Assembly: GCA_023388935.1 (NCBI GenBank)
Contig: JAEWFG010000093.1
Span: forward strand, 1 to 64,000
DNA from: Pseudomonadota bacterium
Lineage (GTDB): Bacteria > Pseudomonadota > Alphaproteobacteria > Rhizobiales > Xanthobacteraceae
Direction of reading: 5' to 3'
DNA length: 64,000 nt
Shown here: positions 62,026 through 64,000 of the stretch, piece by piece
Position numbering within the stretch: the stretch's first letter is position 1
Layout: every line of letters starts with the position of its first letter
The notes under the pieces: generated by a model
Told to the model about the DNA's origin: nothing
What the model saw: only the letters and a program-made list of their open reading frames with translations
Databases searched by the model: none
Position numbers and translations under genes: made by a program

Positions 62026-62883
62026 ATGTCTCTCGACCGCCGCTCACTGCTCGCTTCACTCTGCTGGATGGCCGCCTCACCTGCGCTCGCCACAAATGCA
62101 CCGCCTGAACTCGAAACCTATGAGCGCGAGAGCGGCGGACGGATCGGGGTTTATGCCGAAAACCTCGCGACCGGCGCAAAGCTCGCATGGCGCGCCGACG
62201 AGCGGTTCGTGATGTGCTCGACATTCAAGGCTTCGCTCGCGGCCTGCGTGCTGGCAAGGGTCGATCGCGGCGAGGAGCAGCTTGCGGCCATGATCTCCTA
62301 TGGCAAGGCCGATCTCCTGGACTACGCGCCGGTCGCGAAGCAAAATCTTTCGACCGGCGCAATGTCGGTCGCCGACATGTGCAAGGCGATTGTCGAGCTC
62401 AGCGACAATACCTGCGCCAATTTGCTGCTGGCGCGGATCGGCGGACCCGCCGCGCTCACTGCGTTTTGGCGATCGCTCGGCGACACCACTTCGCGGCTCG
62501 ACCACAACGAGCCCGAGCTCAACCGCTCGCCGCCCGGCGATCCCCGTGACACCACGACGCCGGCGGCGATGGCAGGGAACCTGCGCCGGCTGGTGCTCGG
62601 CGAAAGCCTGTCGCCGGCATCGCGCGCGCAGCTCACCGACTGGATGGTGAATTGCAAGACCGGCGCGAACCGGCTGCGCGGCGGGCTGCCCGCAAGCTGG
62701 AAGATCGGCGACAAGACCGGCAATAACGGCAAGGACGCATCGGGCGATATCGCGGTCGCCTGGCCCAGGCCCGATGCGCCGATCCTGATCGCGGCCTATA
62801 CCCAGGGCGGCAAGCCGAGTGCGGCGCAGATCGAGGCGGTGTTCGCACGTATCGGACGCATGGTGGCCGAACGGCTGGCGTAA
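62026..62883 (+). CDS. Class A beta-lactamase
   Basis: 285-residue serine beta-lactamase. The leader has a twin Arg (MSLDRRSLLASL), suggesting Tat or Sec export to the periplasm. Catalytic motifs are intact: Ser65 in CSTFKAS, SDN at 126-128, Glu162 in the omega-loop EPELN and KTG at 230-232. Cys64 precedes the active Ser, as in some carbapenemases, and another Cys follows SDN; no Cys is seen at the KTG-side partner position. It hydrolyses beta-lactam rings; spectrum cannot be predicted. No LysR regulator is adjacent. Confidence 0.94.
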   Translation: MSLDRRSLLASLCWMAASPALATNAPPELETYERESGGRIGVYAENLATGAKLAWRADERFVMCSTFKASLAACVLARVDRGEEQLAAMISYGKADLLDYAPVAKQNLSTGAMSVADMCKAIVELSDNTCANLLLARIGGPAALTAFWRSLGDTTSRLDHNEPELNRSPPGDPRDTTTPAAMAGNLRRLVLGESLSPASRAQLTDWMVNCKTGANRLRGGLPASWKIGDKTGNNGKDASGDIAVAWPRPDAPILIAAYTQGGKPSAAQIEAVFARIGRMVAERLA

Positions 62884-62929
62884 GCTGCACCGCATTGACC
62901 TTGCGGCCGCTTCCGGGTGAAGACAGGCC

Positions 62930-64000
62930 ATGATCGAAGCGCAATTTCAGACCTTTCTGATCCTGCTCGCCGTGCTGGCGGGCACGGCGCTCGTCGCCCG
63001 CCGCTTCAAGATAGCGCCTGCCATTCTCCTGATGCTGTCCGGCGTCGGCCTCGCCTTTGTGCCGGGCATGCCGCCGGTCGAGCTGCCGCCGGAGCTGGTG
63101 CTGCTGATGGTGCTGCCGCCCCTGATCTACTCGGCGAGCGTCGCCATGAGCTGGCGCGAATTCAGGAACAATTTGCGGCCGATCGTACTGCTTGCGGTCG
63201 GCGCGGTGATCTTCACCGCGGCGCTGGTCGCGGCCGCAACGCATTATCTGATCGGCCTGCCCTGGACGATCGGCTTCCTGCTCGGCGCCATCGTCGCGCC
63301 GCCCGACGTGGTGGCGCCGCTCGCGATCGCGCGACGGCTGAACATGCCGCGCCGGATCCTGGTCGTGCTCGAGGGCGAAGGGCTGGCCAACGACGCGACC
63401 GCGCTGATCCTCTACCGCTTCGCGCTCGCCGCAATCATGGTCGGCCATTTCTCGCTGCCGCTGGCCGCCGGGGAGTTTTGCCTCATCGTCGCCGGCGAGA
63501 TCGCCTTCGGCATCGGCGTCGGCTGGCTTTCCCTCCGCTTCCGCAAATGGTCCAGGGATCCGCAGGTCGAGCTCACGCTGTCCCTGATCACGCCCTATGT
63601 CTCCTATTGGCTGCCCGAGCATGTCGGCGGCTCCGGCGTGATCGCAACCGTCGCCTGCGGCCTCTATGTGAGCTGGAACGGCCCGCTGCTGATCTCCTCG
63701 GCGACGCGCCTGCAGGGCATCTTCTTCTGGGACCTCGTGATCTACCTGATCGAGGGCCTGCTGTTCCTGCTCACCGGCTTCCAGATGCGCGCGCTCTACG
63801 AGAAGTCGAAGGCGTTTCCGCTCGACGACATCATGATCGCGACGGCCGTGGTCATGACCATCATCGTCCTCGCGCGCTTTGTCTGGCTCTATCCTGCAGT
63901 CTACCTGCCGCGGATCTTGAGCAAGTCGCTGCGCGAACGCGATCCGTCCCCGCCATGGCAATGGCCGTTCGTGCTCGCGTTCACCGGCGTGCGCGGCTCG
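62930..64000 (+). CDS. CPA1 family Na+/H+ antiporter (3' partial)
   Basis: The first 357 codons are inside the window and remain open at the edge. The ATG at 62930 begins MIEAQFQTFLILLAVLAGTALVA. About ten hydrophobic segments are visible. Family motifs are GAIVAPPDVVAPLAI near residue 125 (usually PPDAVA) and EGEGLANDATALILYRFA near residue 150, with the ion-binding Asn-Asp pair. IEGLLFLLTGFQMR and FTGVRGS follow near the end. It exchanges Na+ or K+ for H+ across the inner membrane. It starts 46 bases after the beta-lactamase stop; co-transcription is possible. Not listed among closed frames because its stop is beyond the window. Confidence 0.93.
   Translation, partial: MIEAQFQTFLILLAVLAGTALVARRFKIAPAILLMLSGVGLAFVPGMPPVELPPELVLLMVLPPLIYSASVAMSWREFRNNLRPIVLLAVGAVIFTAALVAAATHYLIGLPWTIGFLLGAIVAPPDVVAPLAIARRLNMPRRILVVLEGEGLANDATALILYRFALAAIMVGHFSLPLAAGEFCLIVAGEIAFGIGVGWLSLRFRKWSRDPQVELTLSLITPYVSYWLPEHVGGSGVIATVACGLYVSWNGPLLISSATRLQGIFFWDLVIYLIEGLLFLLTGFQMRALYEKSKAFPLDDIMIATAVVMTIIVLARFVWLYPAVYLPRILSKSLRERDPSPPWQWPFVLAFTGVRGS

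Overview
The window is ordinary chromosomal DNA from a high-GC alphaproteobacterium, almost certainly a Bradyrhizobium or close relative. This is inferred from codon use, many orphan ABC substrate-binding proteins, duplicated acyl-CoA metabolism genes, abundant intergenic palindromic repeats, and an aminoacyl-tRNA-synthetase-like amino acid:[carrier protein] ligase of a kind biochemically characterised in Bradyrhizobium. I found no tRNA, rRNA, insertion sequence, prophage, integrase or CRISPR array.

Layout. 1-2.3 kb: end of an AttEFGH-like export operon (FtsX permease, AttH lipocalin-like protein) plus a MAPEG protein. 2.4-8.2 kb: an orphan branched-chain-type binding protein and a two-gene RND efflux pump (adaptor lipoprotein and inner-membrane transporter, no outer-membrane factor). 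8.7-17.3 kb: an iron-type alcohol dehydrogenase/maleylacetate reductase relative, an acyl-CoA synthetase and a complete five-gene peptide/opine-type ABC importer. 17.4-32.8 kb: an acyl-CoA catabolic island with a two-subunit biotin-dependent acyl-CoA carboxylase, a BKACE enzyme, an AraC regulator, a GST, two acyl-CoA dehydrogenases, a second acyl-CoA ligase, another orphan binding protein and an ADP-forming acyl-CoA synthetase. 32.9-37 kb: an MlaD/MCE protein, a Baeyer-Villiger-type flavin monooxygenase, a secreted trypsin-like protease and a HAD hydrolase. 37.2-39.2 kb: mtnP-mtnA of the methionine salvage pathway.

39.3-43.1 kb is the most interesting block: an acyl carrier protein diverging from an aberrant acyl-CoA dehydrogenase, an amino acid:[carrier protein] ligase and a probable tandem GNAT acyltransferase. 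Together they look like a small pathway that loads an amino acid onto a carrier protein, modifies it and transfers it to an unknown acceptor.

43.4-45.7 kb encodes a periplasmic PQQ alcohol dehydrogenase with a lanthanide-type metal site and its diheme cytochrome c. 45.7-55 kb has a secreted ankyrin protein, two c-di-GMP proteins (one with intact GGDEF and EAL, one with a degenerate GGDEF) and a tripartite tricarboxylate transporter. 55-59 kb is housekeeping (rpmF, mtgA, ispA, membrane proteins). 59-64 kb has a secreted caspase-like protein, a GFA enzyme, an NTF2-like protein, a class A beta-lactamase and the start of a CPA1 Na+/H+ antiporter.

Palindromic repeats of several families sit in about ten intergenic gaps. 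One is nested inside another, and one lies inside an ABC transporter operon.
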